Origin: Phaeosaccion multiseriatum
Taxonomy: Eukaryota; Ochrophyta, other classes
Direction of reading: 5' to 3'
NCBI GenBank assembly: GCA_965112735.1
Contig: OZ218955.1
Location: 3,348,001 to 3,412,000 of the forward strand
DNA length: 64,000 nucleotides
Below, in pieces: positions 25,801 to 38,483 of the stretch. The notes below the pieces were generated by a model. The model was not told where the DNA came from, ran no database searches, and was given only the letters and a program-made list of their open reading frames with translations. Position numbers and translations under genes: made by a program. How positions within the stretch are numbered: position 1 is the first letter of the stretch; every line of letters begins with the position of its first letter.

Positions 25801-28800
25801 GCCCGGCTGCTCCGCTTGCAGAAGGAGGTGGAGCGATCTACTCCGACGGCCGACTATACTGTGGCATGTGCCAGCTTGGAGTCCCTACGAGACGATTACT
25901 TGCACTGCTTGGAGAAGGAGGTGCACTTACGCGTTGCCAATGCCGAGAACAAGGAGGCGGTGGGTGCGCGAGAGGCGGCGGAGAGAAGGGAAGGGGAGCT
26001 CGCAAGTTTGCTTGCGGCAGCGGAGGAGCGGGCGCGTCAAGCGGAGAGGACGCTGGAGCAGGGGCGGGTTTTGCTGCAAGTGGCGGAGAAGGAAGTGATG
26101 GGCAAGCTCGCTGTAATGATGGGAGGAGGTGGAGGGGGGGTTGCAACAGGTGGCGACGACGATGACAAACTGGGGGTGGACTTTGACTTTGCCGAGACGC
26201 TGAGAGAGGCGGAGAGATGTCATAGGGAGAGCGCGGCGAGCGAGGTGCGGAGGGTGGCGGCGGAGAAGCGTCTGGAGATGGCGAGCAAGAGCCTGCAGAG
26301 GACGGACGCGGAGTCCCGTAAGCACAAGCGGAAAGCAGAGGTGTTGGACATACAGGAGAGGGAGACTCGTCGCCAATTGGAGGATACGAAGCGCGTATGT
26401 CTGGAGGTAGAGGCGAGGTACGAGGGGGGCGCGACGAGGGAGGAGGCGGAGGGGTTGCGGGAGAAGCTTCGGGGGATGGAGGAGGAGAGGGCGGGGTTGA
26501 AGAGAGATGCGGACAAATACAAGGAGATTGCCGATATTTGCTCCGAGCAGGCGCTGGCCATAAGCCACCAAAAGAGGGACCGAGAGGAGGAGGTGGGGGA
26601 GCTACGAGCGAGCTTGCTGGAGCTGGAGGGCCGCGGAGACGACGACGTGCTCATCGGCAGGTAGGAAGGAACTCCACTCGCACGGCCCGATGTTGTACTG
26701 TATCAGCACACACATCCATCCCCCCTAACGTATCGTCACTCACCACCCCCCGAACGCGTCATCACCCCTTTAACGTATGTCCACTCACTGCACCACACCA
26801 CAGACTGCAGCGCAAGCTCATGGCTATGCGTGTGGCGTATCGCTCCTTCGCACGTAAGCACGAGATGACTCGCTCCACCCTAAGGCGCAAAACGGCCTCG
26901 CTGAGGGTGCTGGAGGCACGATTGGACAAGCGTGAAGATGCCCTCCTCGACTTGCATGACGAGAGTAAGCGGCACATCGATACACTGAAACGGGCACTCG
27001 AAACCGTCGCGGAGCAAGGCCTGGGCGGCTTGAGCGCCAATGCGACGAGAGGGACACGAGGAGTAGAAGGGAGTGGTGGAGCGGTTGGTGCGAGGGAGGA
27101 AGGGGACGAGGGGGGACGTGAGTTGAACCTGGCGAGGGGGCGTGAGCTGGAGAAGCGGGTGAATGAGCTCTCGGCACTGTTGGAGGCCAAGGAGAAGGCT
27201 CTGAAGGAGACGGAGGAGGCTCGGAGACAGGCTGACATGGACGCTGAGGCTGCGGACTTGGAGAGGACCTCTGCTGAGCAGCTGCTTGTCGACCTGCGTG
27301 GGGCAGTTGGTGATACAGCAGGCGGAGGGGGAGGAGGGGGGGGTGTTGGAGGTGAGGCGGGGCGACGTATCATCGCTCTGAGTGAGGATTTGCGAGCGAC
27401 CAAAGTTGCCCAGTTGGAGGGGAATCGACATGTGGCGGCACTACGGGAGGAGAAGCGGCACTTGCAGGAGACCGTGGCCACGCAGGAGAGGGCTCTTCGT
27501 CAGCTCGAGGCCGCCCATGCCGAGGCGGAAACCGCGGCTCTTTTGGCGGGCCTGCCTGCCCAGGGCAAGGGCGAGGGCGAGGGCGAGGGCGAGACGGCGT
27601 TGAGCCAGGCTGGGCTGGAACTGGGGCTTGGGCTCGGGTTGAGGCTGGATGGGGTAGGAGGAGGAGGAGGAGGAGGAGGAGGAGGAGGAGGAGGAGGAGG
27701 AGGAGGAGGAGGAGGAGGAGGAGCAGGAGGAGGAGGAGGAGGAGCAGGAGGAGGAGGGGCAGGAGCCGCTGGCGATGGTCGGCTCGATTCGAAGCGAAGC
27801 AGCCAGCCGGGTAGCCGCAGAGGTGGAGACGCTGCGGCAGAAGAAGGAGGAGGAGGGTTGAGTCCTCGCAGTCAGGGTCGTCGCAGCATGTTATCCGAGG
27901 ACGAGCGAGCAATGATGCAGGAGGCGGCTGCGTTGTCGCCTCGTGCGGTGTCTCTGGGGTTTGGCATGAAAGGACTTGACCCTGAGGCCGCGTTGGAGAA
28001 GGTGGTTACGAGCAATAAGCGCATTGTGAGTCTCATGACTGCATTGGCGGATGTAAGGATGGAGAGGGAACAGGCACTGCATAGGCTGGAGGTGACGGAA
28101 GGGAGGTTACAGGAGGTGGAGAGGAGGGTGGACTACTACGAGCAGACAATGGATGTGGAAGGAGGAGGAGGAGGAGGAGGAGGAGGAGGAGGAGGAGGAG
28201 GGGGGGGGGGGGGCGGGGAGTACTCAAGCCGTGGTCACAGCGGCAGACGGAGGCAGAAGCACCGCAAGGAGGAGTGGCGAAACAGGCAGGCAGAGGAGCA
28301 CGGTAGGCTGCAGGAGGCAGCGAGCACCACCATCGCAAGCCTCAAGAAACTCATGGCGGAGAAGAACGCGACCATTGAGCGCTACCAAGCCAAGTTGGAG
28401 GAGGCCAGGGAGTTGGGGAGGAGGGAGGCAGCGGTGGATCGCCATGAGGTGAAGCGGCTTACAGACAAGCTCTACGAGGAGAATGTGGACGCGCTGGATC
28501 AGTTGAGGAGGGCGGCGAAACAGTTGGAGAGGAGCCCTCAGTTGGGGGCGGATGGGGTGGCATTGAATTGTCGCCTCATGGAGATGATTGAGGAGGTGAG
28601 CAGTGTGGTGGCGGAGAAGGACGAGCTCAATCGCCAGTTGGAGATCAAGCTACGTACTGCGGAGAACCAGAGGTGAGGCGATGAGAGAGGCAGAGGGAAG
28701 GAGAGGGATGGAGGAACAGAGAGAGACGGAAGGAGGGAGAGGGACGGATGGAGGTGGGCGGCGGGAAGTTGATTTGCGATTGATTTTGGTGTGTGGTGTG

Positions 28801-31800
28801 GTGTGTTGTGGTGTGGTGTGTGTATAGCTTTGGTCGCATCGCCCTCCACGTGTGCGTACCTCGTCGATCGATCGCCTGTCCTGACACTCGTAACTCGCCA
28901 TCCTGCCCCTGTCCTGAAACTCCTACTCGCCATGTGCAACAACATACCATAGGGTGCGAGCCGAGGAGCGCTGCGGGGCGGCACTTGGAGAGATGGAGGT
29001 GATGAAGACAGACATGGCGACGCTATGTGTACAACTCCAGGACGCAGAGGAGAGGGTCATCTCCGCCCTCGAAGGACAAGGAGAAGGGGATGGCAGTGGA
29101 GGGGCAGGGCCTGAGATGGCACGAAAGATGCAGGAGATGAGAAGCACCATCATCGCCAAGGATGGGAAGCTCCGGGGCCTCAGGACGGCGTTGGTGAGGC
29201 TTAAGCAAGAGTTTGTAGTGGCTCAGATGGACGGGGAAGACATCAAGGCGGGGAGGAGAGGAGAGGCAGGGGAGAGAGAGGAGGAGAGGGTGCGTAAGCT
29301 CGTGGATACGGTGAGCGACCTTCGCTACCAACTGGAGACACTGCAAGCAGGGCTCATGGAGGCCAAGGAAGATGTGGCGCAGCTCCGAAAGGCCAAGGGA
29401 CGGGCGGTGAAGGGTGCAGAGGAGGCGGGCAGGGAGAATGCTCGGCTTGTGAGTGAGGTGGCCAAGGTAGAAGGGCAGGCAGCGGGCTTGGAGGAGGACC
29501 TGACGAAGGCAAGGAGGGAGCTCGATGCCTCCAGGGAGAAGGTTCGTGGGTGTGTGTGTGGATGGGCTTGTGTGGGTGTGGGAGCTGGCTAGCTGAGTTC
29601 GTGTATGTGGATGGGCTTGTGTGGGTGTGGGAGCTGGCTGGCTGAGTTCGTGTATGTGGATGGGCTTGTGTGGGTGTGGGAGCTGGCTAGCTGAGTTCGT
29701 GTATGTGGATGGGCTTGTGTGGGAGTGGGAGCTGGCTAGCTGAGTTCGTGTATGTGGATGGGCTTGTGTGGGTGTGGGAGCTGGCTAGCTGAGTTCGTGT
29801 ATGTGGATGGGCTTGTGTGGGTGTGGGAGCTGGCTAGCTGAGTTCGTGTATGTGGATGGGCTTGTGTGGGTGTGGGAGCTGGCTAGCTGGCCGGGGGTAG
29901 TGGGGCCTTGAGACGAGGGGAAGGGTGTGTGTATGTGTGTGTGTGTGAGCGTGTGAGCGTGTGAGCGTGTGAGCGTGTGGTTGTGTGTGTATGTCCCCCC
30001 CCCTCCCTCTCCCTCTCCTCCCCTCTCTGTCCTTCCCACCTCTCTCTCTCACCCTCACTCACCTCTGCCTCCCCCACTCCGCATCGCTTCAGGAGCACCG
30101 GCTGAAGCTTCGCCTGAAGGAAGTATCTGCAGCTGGAGGAGGAGGAGGAGGAGAGAGGCAGCGCAGAGGCAAGAAGAGAAGAGGAGGAGGAGGCGGCGGC
30201 GGCGAGAGTAAGGACGGAGACCTCGACAGCAGTGGCGACTACTCCGATGAATATGGCAATGAAGCAGGGAGCCCCAATGGTAGCGCCAGCAACAGTGGGG
30301 CAGCGGCTAAGAAGTCTCGCGTGTCTCAATTGGAGAGGCAGGTCCAAACCCTCTCCTCACAGAATGCGGCGCTCAGGAGCGCACTGGGAGGGGCTATGGG
30401 AGGGGGTGGGGCTACAAAGGGGGTGTCTTCACTGGCGGCTGGGCCGGGGGGAGGGGGAGGAGGAGCGACGGAGGGGAAGGAAGGGACGAACAAGGTGACG
30501 AGGGCCGCGCAGCACCGCTCGTGGGAGTTGGAGAAGAAGGTGCGTGTGTGTGTGCGTGTGTGCGTGTGTGCGTGTGTGTGTGTGTGTATGGACGTGGGAC
30601 GAGGCGCAAAGACCGGTCTTTCTCCTCCCCCATGAACCCAGGACATGTGTTGATCGAATCCTCCCCCTTCCTCCCCTCCCTCCCTCCCTCCCTCCCTCCC
30701 ACTCACCTCACACTCAGCTCAAGCGAAGGGTGGAGACTCTCGAGAAGCGACTCGACGAGAAGTCGCTCGAGTTAGAGGCCGCAGAGGGACAGGCAGCACA
30801 GGCCAGAGACCTGCTGCAGCGAGCCAACAGAGACAAGGAGAACTACCAAAGGAGGCTGCAGGCGGCGGGCAAGGGGGCAGATCAAGCCAAGAAACTCACT
30901 GCCGCCGAGATGTAAGTCAGTCAGTCAGTCAGTCAGTCACTCAGTCAGTTAGTTGAGCAGGCAGGCGTGCAGGTAGACAGAAAGGCAGACAGGCAGACAG
31001 AAAGGCAGGCAGTCATCCACTCGCACCACCACATCACTTTACTCACTTCACTCCTTTCCTTATTCACTCACGCGCGCACGCACGCACACACGCACGCACG
31101 CGCTCACAGGGGCCAGCTGGAGGAGGCGAGGGCAAGTGTGTTTGCCTTAGAGGAGGAGAATGCGAAGCTCAAGAAGGCCAATGAAGTGGAGCTGCCGAGG
31201 GAGTTAGAGCAGCTAAGATTTGATATCCGCACTTTGAGGCAGCATGTCGACGACTTGGAGCGAGAGCTACACGAGAGCAAGCGAAGGACGACTGCACTCG
31301 CGGCTGCGGCGGCAGGAGGAGGAGGAGGAGGAGGGAGGAGGCTGGGGAGTGGGGGTGCTGAAGACGGTGATGGGCAGGAAGGGGCCTTTGTTCGAGAGGA
31401 GGAGAGGGCCTTCCACGAGCTTGAAGCAATGAGGGATGAGCTCCACGGAGCCAAGCGACGCAGGAGGGAGCTCGAGGGTGCGTTGTTGGAGAGGGATGCA
31501 CTCAATATGGAGCTTCGCTTCGACATGGAGGCACAAGGGGTGGAACTGGAGAGGGTCAAGAGGAGGATGGGAGAGCTTTCGGCAGGGCTGCAGGCTGCCA
31601 ACTTGGTGTCAGGTGAGGGGAGGGGGAGGGAGGGAGGGAGAGAGGAAGGGAGGGAGGGACGAACGCGGTCAGGTGAGGGGAGGGGGAGGGAGGGAGGGAG
31701 GGAGGGAGGGAGGGACGAACGCGGAGGGGGGGATAGGAGGAGAGAGGGGGGCGAGGGAGGCAGGAACGAGTCCGTGTGAGGCCTTCCTTTCGTCCGCTCA

Positions 31801-33305
31801 CATCTTATGTGTGCCTTTCTTCTCTCCACCACCAACCCCTCCCCCCATCCACTCAATCCGATCCTCTCTCTCTCCCTCCTCTGTGTGAAACGAACGAACA
31901 AACCCTTTACAGGTGTAGCAGGAGGCGGCGTCTCTAGCGCAGGAGCGGGCAGCCTGACCACTGGCACCAGGGGGGCTGGGGGACGCTTCAAGAGGGAGCG
32001 CGATTTGGAAGGCGTGGTGGACGCTTTGAAGCGTGTGGTGGAGAAGGTTCGAGGGGAGAACGATCGGCTACGGAGGGGGGCGGCGGAAGGTGCCAAGACT
32101 GCGGAGCTCGAGAAGAGGATGAGAGATGCCAAGCATAGGGCAGGGCAGCTGCAGGTGGGTGGGTGGCTGGGAGGAAGGAAGGGAGGGAGGGAGGGAGGTA
32201 AGGGGGAAGGGAGGGGTGGGGTGGGCAGCGATGGCGGCATAATCTGCGGTATGCTTCCCATCTCTCACGCTGACACATACACACAAACACACACACGCAC
32301 CCTCCCTCCCTCCCTCCCTCCCTCCCCTCTCTCCCCTCTCTCCCCCCCACCACAGGAGGAGGTGATGAAGCTCCGTAGCAAGGCCTCAGCCGGAGACGAC
32401 GCCATCCAGCGCTTGGCGCAGAAGCAAGATCTTATCAATCAGCTCCGACGGCAGCTCAAGAGCAGGGAGGAGGACGAGCGGGCGGTCAAGAAGAGGTCAG
32501 TAGCAGCAGCATCACAGAAGACGACGACGACAATGGAGATTAGAGCTCCCAAACCTCTCCCTCCCTCCGGGCCCCTTGGTTCTGTTCCTAGGCTCGCTCG
32601 CTCATCACTTACATCCCATACACCTCCACCATGCCTTCCGTACGTATCTCGCCCATATGCCTCCACTATCCCCTCCCGCATCCCCCCCCATACGCGTCTT
32701 GATTATATACCGTATGTCCTGCAACAACAACACTCACGCGCGCGCGCACACACACACACACACGCTGCAATGACAGATTGGACGAGGTGTCCGTGGGGCG
32801 AGAGCTCATCGCCAAAGAGCTCGAAGAGGCCAACCAAAGGCTCTCGAGCGTAGACAGGAGGGGCATGACCCTCGCTCGCTCCTCAGGCCATAACCAGAAT
32901 CAGAATCAGAATCAGAACCAGAGGAGAGGGGAGGAGCGGCAGCAGGGGGAGTATCGGCAGGAGAGATACGGTGGGAATGCGGCTGTTGTGCATCCATATG
33001 ATGGTTCAGATGGCAACGATGTTGATGCTCAAGAGCGGATCAAGGCGCTGACGGCGGAGGTGAATGACCAACGCGTGATGATCAGAGACCTCAAGGCCGT
33101 GGCGCTGGCGGGCACGGGAGGGGGACAGCTCGTTGCCGTGGAGCAGGAGGTGAAGGAGTTGAGGCAGCGACTCGCAGAGGTGAGTTGCAGTTGCAAATTT
33201 ATAGACCTCTCGACTGGGAGGATCATAGAGGGAGAGAGGGAGAGAGAGAGAGGACGTGACGAGAGCACGCCGCCCCTCCTGACTTACCCTCTCATGTTAC
33301 GTGTG

Positions 33306-33338
<33 letters not shown>

Positions 33339-33779
33339 TATATTATATATATATATATATGTATATATATATTTATATATATATATGTGTGTGTGTGCCT
33401 GTTTGTGTGTGTGCGCGTGCCGTCCCTGCATCAGGCGGAGAGAGAGCGCAGTCGACAGGCGAGGAGGATGGACCCGCCCGGGGGAGACTCCTCTGCCGTG
33501 TCTGCTGCCATCGCCAGGGACAATCAACTTCTGCAGCAGGAAAACGCCAAGCTCAGAGAGGTAGGGCATGTGTGTGTGGGTGAGTGTTTGCCATCCTGCT
33601 CTCCTTCTGACTCCCCATCCCCCTTCCCTTCCCATCCACTGCCATCCACTGCCATTCTTGTGCTGATGCAGGAGTTGGGTGCGTTTGACGCGTCCTTCTT
33701 TGAGGAGATTGAAGATCTCAAGTTTGAGTACGCCAGTGCCGTCAAGAAGCTCAGGCAGTACGAGCAGCGCCAGCAGTAG
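19877..33779 (+). CDS. CEP290 ciliary transition-zone coiled-coil protein
   Basis: Twenty exons: 19877-20206, 20535-20786, 21038-21237, 21385-21532, 21873-22100, 22456-22572, 22787-22920, 23069-23216, 23325-25112, 25405-26660, 26804-28672, 28953-29541, 30093-30539, 30718-30911, 31110-31612, 31913-32154, 32356-32495, 32777-33179, 33435-33560, 33672-33779; 3073 aa (about 2480 in animals), frame kept at every junction. CEP290 bridges microtubules and membrane in the transition zone. Diagnostic matches: the C-terminal FDASFFEEIEDLKFEY (animal FDPSFFEEIEDLKYNY), LKRVVEKVRGENDRLR in exon 16, and ARKYTSLVEQ...LLDMEA in exon 10. Almost all of it is coiled coil. Extra length comes from low-complexity inserts in exons 9 and 11, including Gly runs from GGA arrays (24107-24162, 27657-27722, 28159-28215) and five copies of the CAGTTGGTGATACAG family. 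Confidence 0.95.
27657..27760 (+). repeat. (GGA)n coding array read as poly-Gly
   Basis: Inside CEP290 exon 11. GGA in this frame gives Gly with interspersed Ala, whereas in the SMC-like gene the same array is read as Glu. Confidence 0.95.
29545..29891 (+). repeat. 49-bp minisatellite in CEP290 intron 12
   Basis: About seven nearly perfect 49-bp units containing GAGTTCGTGTATGTGGATGG and GAGCTGGCTAGCT. The array starts within a few bases of the donor at 29542. Confidence 0.95.
33303..33390. repeat. (TA)n microsatellite
   Basis: AT-only stretch of about 85 bp in CEP290 intron 18, followed by a short TG run. It is the most AT-rich spot of the window. Confidence 0.95.
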
Positions 33780-34139
33780 AGCAGTTGGTGATACAGCGGC
33801 AGCAGTAGAAGAGGGAGTAGCGATGGAGGGAGGGGGCGGGTAGTAGGAGGCAAGCGTGATGATGGACGGGCGAAAAGCGAAAAGAGAGCAAGGGGGGGGG
33901 GGTGCTTATCTTCATTAGTTCAGTCAGGCAGAGAATTGAAACACACCGTGATTGTCATGAGTAACATAAGTATATCATGTCTTTTGATTTTAGAATATAC
34001 GATTGCTTTTTATCCTAGACGCTATGGAAACACACCACAGCCTGGCGACTTCCCCTTTATGTAGCCCCAAACGCTTTGCCACCCGACCACGGCTTACAGC
34101 TTGAAGTTTGGAACCTCCTCCCGTCCGCCTCACCACTGC
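33780..34139. other. convergent 3' flanks
   Basis: Between CEP290 and the F1-alpha-like gene. One copy of the CAGTTGGTGATACAG family lies two bases after the CEP290 stop (33782-33796). A locally AT-rich part (33930-34010) is probably the 3' UTR. No gene seen. Confidence 0.6.
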
Positions 34140-37100
34140 TCACCGCATCGGCGCGACTCGCTGAATCGCAGCGTCGATGGCCTGCGTGAGAGCGCCGTAC
34201 AGACCAGCCACGTCATTGCTGCCACCTCCTCCTCCCTCCTCCCCTAGTTGCTGCTGCTCCTCTGCCTGCTGCTGCTGTTGCTGCTCCTGAAGTGCTACAG
34301 GCCCGCCCGCCGTCATGCTGCTGCCACTCCTGCTGTCATGCTGCTCCTCGTCCAGGAGGCACCTCGCAACGAGCATATCCCCCAACTCCCTCTCCCTCCC
34401 TCCCCCCCTCATCGCCACCAGGCCTCGCAGCCCCTCCAGCGCCGCTCGGCCCTCCCTTGAGGTCCTGACACCTTCCACCACCGCTGCGCTCCATCGTGAC
34501 ACCTCTCTGGGGGGGATACCGTCACTGCTGCTGCTGTTGGCGCTACGGGGAGTCGTCGCCGATCGAATACGCCGAAGGAGCGCCGCCGAGGCGGGCGAAG
34601 AAGCTGAAACCGCGGAGGACTCTTTGTGCCGCTGCAGGGCGCTCGTAACCCTTCCCGAGAGAAGCGTGACAAGGAGCACGAGCGCGCTATCGTCGTCGAC
34701 AGCCTGTGAATGGGGTAGTAAGGCAACGAGGCAGCGAGGAAAATGGTGTGAGAAGATTAAGAGAGAGACTGCCTTTGGTGATGCGGGGATACCCTCACAG
34801 CCAAGCCCCATCCACTGCCATCCACTATTCCTCCTCTCTCGTACCGTGGTGGTACCGTGCCCCCAGCTTCCCACCCCCCCTCCTGCCTTCTGCCTCCCCC
34901 ACACGCACCCACGTACACACGCACCTTTCCCTCCTCCTCCTGCACCCCCAATGTGCCCTGCATAGCCTGCTCAAAGAGAGCTCCTCGCGTCCCATCCAGC
35001 CCTGTCTCGTCCATCGAGTCAATGCCAAACTGTTGAGCAAGCTCCGTTGCTTGCCTCTCCTTCCTCGCACTTAGACCCTTTCTGCTCACACTGGCAGCCA
35101 ACTCGCGCAGAGGAGAGGGTAGAGTGGAGCCGCCGGCTGATGTGTGGCTGCCTTGACATACGTCTATGGCGGGGAAGGCGCGAGAGGCCGCTAGCTCACT
35201 GTCTAGTTCGATGCTGCAGTCGCTGTTTGAGTGAGAGCGACACACCGTTACAGAAGAAGGGACAGCGGATGCAACGACAAAACACACGCGAGCACAACAA
35301 ACATGCACACAGATACACACGCACACACAAACGCACATAACGTTTAGGGCAGCCGCTATGCAGCAATAGGAGTGGAGATACACAGGATGGAATGGGAGAT
35401 AAAATAGGTGAGACATACAAAGTTGAGACACATGTAGAGGGGATACAAACCCAAACACATGACATGACGAAACACTTTGCTATTATGAAAGATTAAGTAA
35501 CCAAACGAGATAAGCCAAACACATGACATGTACGATAGAGTCTTGGCAGTGGGTCATGGGTAGTGGGTAGTGGGTAGGGGAATGGGCATTGGGTATTGGA
35601 TATGGCACCCAAGCTGTCCTGCTTCTCCCCCCGCCTTACCTCATGACAGCGATATCGGGCCCTCCTCCGAGCAGCATTGTGGTCATTGAACCACCCCCCC
35701 GGGACAGCGCCTAATCCGATGGGAATGGAGGGAGGGGAGGGAGGGGGGGTCCTTTCTTAGTACTACGTAGTACAAAGGGCAACGCGATATATCGCCCTGC
35801 ACATCAATGCTCTACAGCTGTACTCCATACTCGATACTGTATATCGATGCTCACCTGCTGTGCCGCGGCATCGGCGAGTGGTCCGTAGAGAGAGGCGTTG
35901 GTGGCGGGGTGCCACGAGCGGGCAGTCACCTCCTGAGGGGTGTCAGGACAGAGGGGTGAGGAGTGTCAGGACAGAGACGTGAGGGGTGTCAGGACCGAGG
36001 GGTGCGGGGTATCAGGATGGAGGGTGAGAGGTGTCAGGACAAGGGGTGCGGGGTGTCAGGACAGAGGGTGAGGAGCGGGCGTCAGCTCCTGGGGAATGTC
36101 AGGACAGAGGGGTGAAGAGTGTCAGGACAGAGGGGTGAGGGGTGTCAGGACCGAGGGGTGAGGGATGTCAGCACAGAGGGTGAGGGGTTGAGGACAAGGG
36201 GTGAGGGGTAAGTTTCAGGACATTAGTAGGAGGGGGCAGTACTCCTGAGAAAGAAAAAGGGCCATCATGCAACCAACCACACGCACACACACACACATAC
36301 ACACACACACGCACACACATACACACACACACCCACACACACACACACACACACACGCACACACACGCACACACACACATACACACACATACACACACAC
36401 ATACACACACACACACGCACACGCACACATACACACACACCCAATCACACAATCACACACACGTTCACACGCCCACACACACCATAGAACCAAGGCACTG
36501 CTGGAACATACGCGTACGTAAGACGCGTACGTAGGACGCAGAAGTTAGACGAGTACGTATGTACCTGCGTGGCTGCGGAATGCCCTCCGATGTCATCGAT
36601 GACGAGCAGTGCGTGCCCCCCTGAGAGGCGATGCTGCTCCGCCATTAGCAGGCCCAGCTGAGGGGACAGGTACTGATAGAGACGGGGGGGAGGGAGGAAG
36701 GGGAGGCGGTGGGGATGAGGAATCGGTTGAATGAAAAACAGTCTTACTCTTAAAAGTCAACTCAAAGAAATACCCTTCGTCATAAGGTTACGTACCATAG
36801 AGGCGGGTGTGGCCTCGTCCTGAGTGGCGACGATGACCGCCGTGTGGTCCATCGCTCCCCGGGCCCGTAGCTGCCCTACGGCTCTCTGAGCGGCTGCCCG
36901 GCTGCCACCCACCAACACAAGGACGCAAAGGCACGGCTCCTCCTCCTCCTTCTCTGTGTCTGTGTTTGCCATCGCCCCTGCTGCCCGCTGCTGGCTCTGC
37001 TCACTCTGCTGCTGACTAGCGATGATGTCTAGGGCTAAGGTCGTTTTTCCGGTGCCTTCCTCTCCGGTGATGGACACGCTCTGCCCTCGCATGAGGGGGC

Positions 37101-38371
37101 GCAGCACATCAACGGCCTTGAGGCCTGAGGACAGGAGCAAGTGGATAGGATAGGCATGGTGAGGGGGGCACCCACCCAACAAGCAGCAGCAGCAGCAGCA
37201 GCAAGGGAGGGGGGGGAGGGATGGACGGATGCTACGAATCGGAGTTGGTTCTTCACACTGGATCACAGTTTCAGTTTTGGATCCTTAAGGTGGACAGAAT
37301 CACTCTCTCACTTGTGCGCAGGCGGTGCGTGAGAGCACCTCTGGTGCAGGGTGAGACGGAGCGATTGTTGTTCAGCGTCACTTGTCGCACTCGCGAGGAC
37401 ATCAGGTGCATCGCTGCTGCTGTACCACCAAATGCTGCTGCTGCTCCTCCTCCTGCCTCTTCTCCTTGTCCTTCCTGTTCTTCTGGTGCTGCCCCATGCG
37501 CCATCCATTCCTCCAGAATATTCCCCTATGTAGTGTAAGCCCACGCAGAGAGAGAGGGGGGGGGGGAGGGGATTCGGGATAAAGGGAGAGGAGTGAGGGA
37601 AGGGCAAGAGGACAATGGAAGACACGAGAGAGGATGTACTACAGAGCCCGTGTCAGCAACAACGAGACACTGTTATCACGTACGCCTGCGTCTTACTGCC
37701 ATGAGGACACGGACAACCAACGGCCGTACCTCTACGTCGAACACGCACCCCAGTGCGCTACCGAGCTCTGGCAAGATGATTCCCTCCCCCTCCTCGGCCA
37801 GACGCACGCCTGAGCCTGCCCCGGCGCCGACAGATGCCGCTGCTGTCGAGCCCAGCCAACCCACCGTAACTCGGTCTTTCTCTAGCTTCAGAACCACTCC
37901 TTGGCTTGATACGCCATCAGGAGCCTCGTCCTCCTCCTCCTCCCCTCTCCCAGTGAGCAGTACCAAGTCTCCCAGCCGAGCCGAGGTCAGGCCCGTGCAG
38001 ACGGACACTGTCGCCTGGGTGGAAGTGATGGTACCTGGAGAAAGGGTGCGTGTGCATACGTTAGCGTCGGGAAAGGGCGGAGAGGGTGCAGAGCAAGAAA
38101 GGGAGAGTACTTTACCTCTCGTGGGTGCTTCCTCCACGTTTCCCAGCAAGATATCGACTAAAAAGTCTTCCTCCTCTGCTCCTGCCTGCTGCAGCTGCTC
38201 TTGCTCTTGCTGTAGCACCTTACTGGAAAAGGCCCTCTTCGGAGATTTTTTTATTGAGTTCGTGTGAAGGCTGCTGCCGCTGGCAACTGCTGCAGAGGCA
38301 CGATTGCCTGCCGCAGCTCTGCTGGCCACCGCCGTCACCCTCGCCAGCAAAGGCCTGCATCTCGTCCCCAT
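34140..38371 (-). CDS. divergent mitochondrial F1-ATPase alpha-like protein
   Basis: Nine exons, complement 38116-38371, 37730-38034, 37312-37525, 36796-37124, 36565-36672, 35855-35932, 35640-35710, 34925-35222, 34140-34703; 740 aa, frame kept. The F1 alpha order can be followed: beta-barrel domain (VSVCTGLTSARLGDLV, GCVFDVEGNI), linker to SLKAVDVLRPLMRGQ, P-loop GEEGTGKTT, VIVATQDEATPAS, YLSPQLGLLMAEQHR, Walker B HALLVIDDI, then HPATNASLYG, GGGSMTTMLL and AFPAIDVCQGSHTSAG. The N terminus is Arg/Ala/Ser-rich, like a mitochondrial presequence. Inserts of Gln, Glu, Ser and Gly interrupt conserved blocks. The alpha-subunit Arg in the canonical VSRVGSAAQ block is not present. It is therefore probably a non-standard paralogue rather than the working alpha subunit. 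Alternative: a rapidly evolving lineage-specific alpha. Confidence 0.85.
35935..36215 (-). repeat. about 25-bp degenerate minisatellite
   Basis: Some ten units around GTGTCAGGACAGAGGGGTGA in an intron of the F1-alpha-like gene. Units vary in length and sequence. Confidence 0.9.
36281..36473. repeat. (CA)n microsatellite
   Basis: CA repeats with ACAT and CACG interruptions over about 190 bp, in an intron of the F1-alpha-like gene. Confidence 0.95.
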
Positions 38372-38483
38372 TCTTTTGCAGCGTCCTTCTTATTTGTGTG
38401 GATTCCACCCCTCTTTGCGTGTTGGTGCACCGCGTATACACAGTTCACACATGAACGATGAACTCAAAGTCTCTTCGTGAAGC
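38372..38483. promoter_or_regulatory. 112-bp bidirectional promoter region
   Basis: Only 112 bp separate the divergent ATGs of the F1-alpha-like gene and the ankyrin gene, so promoters and 5' UTRs must overlap. A run TTCTTTT near 38371-38377 is the only evident feature. Confidence 0.6.

Noticed and set aside
31104-32261. 385-aa minus-strand open frame
   Set aside because: Shadow of CEP290 exons 15-16; Ser/Pro/Leu composition mirrors the GA-rich sense strand.
36168-36521. Open frames of repeated VCVC or HTHT
   Set aside because: Translations of a CA microsatellite in an intron.
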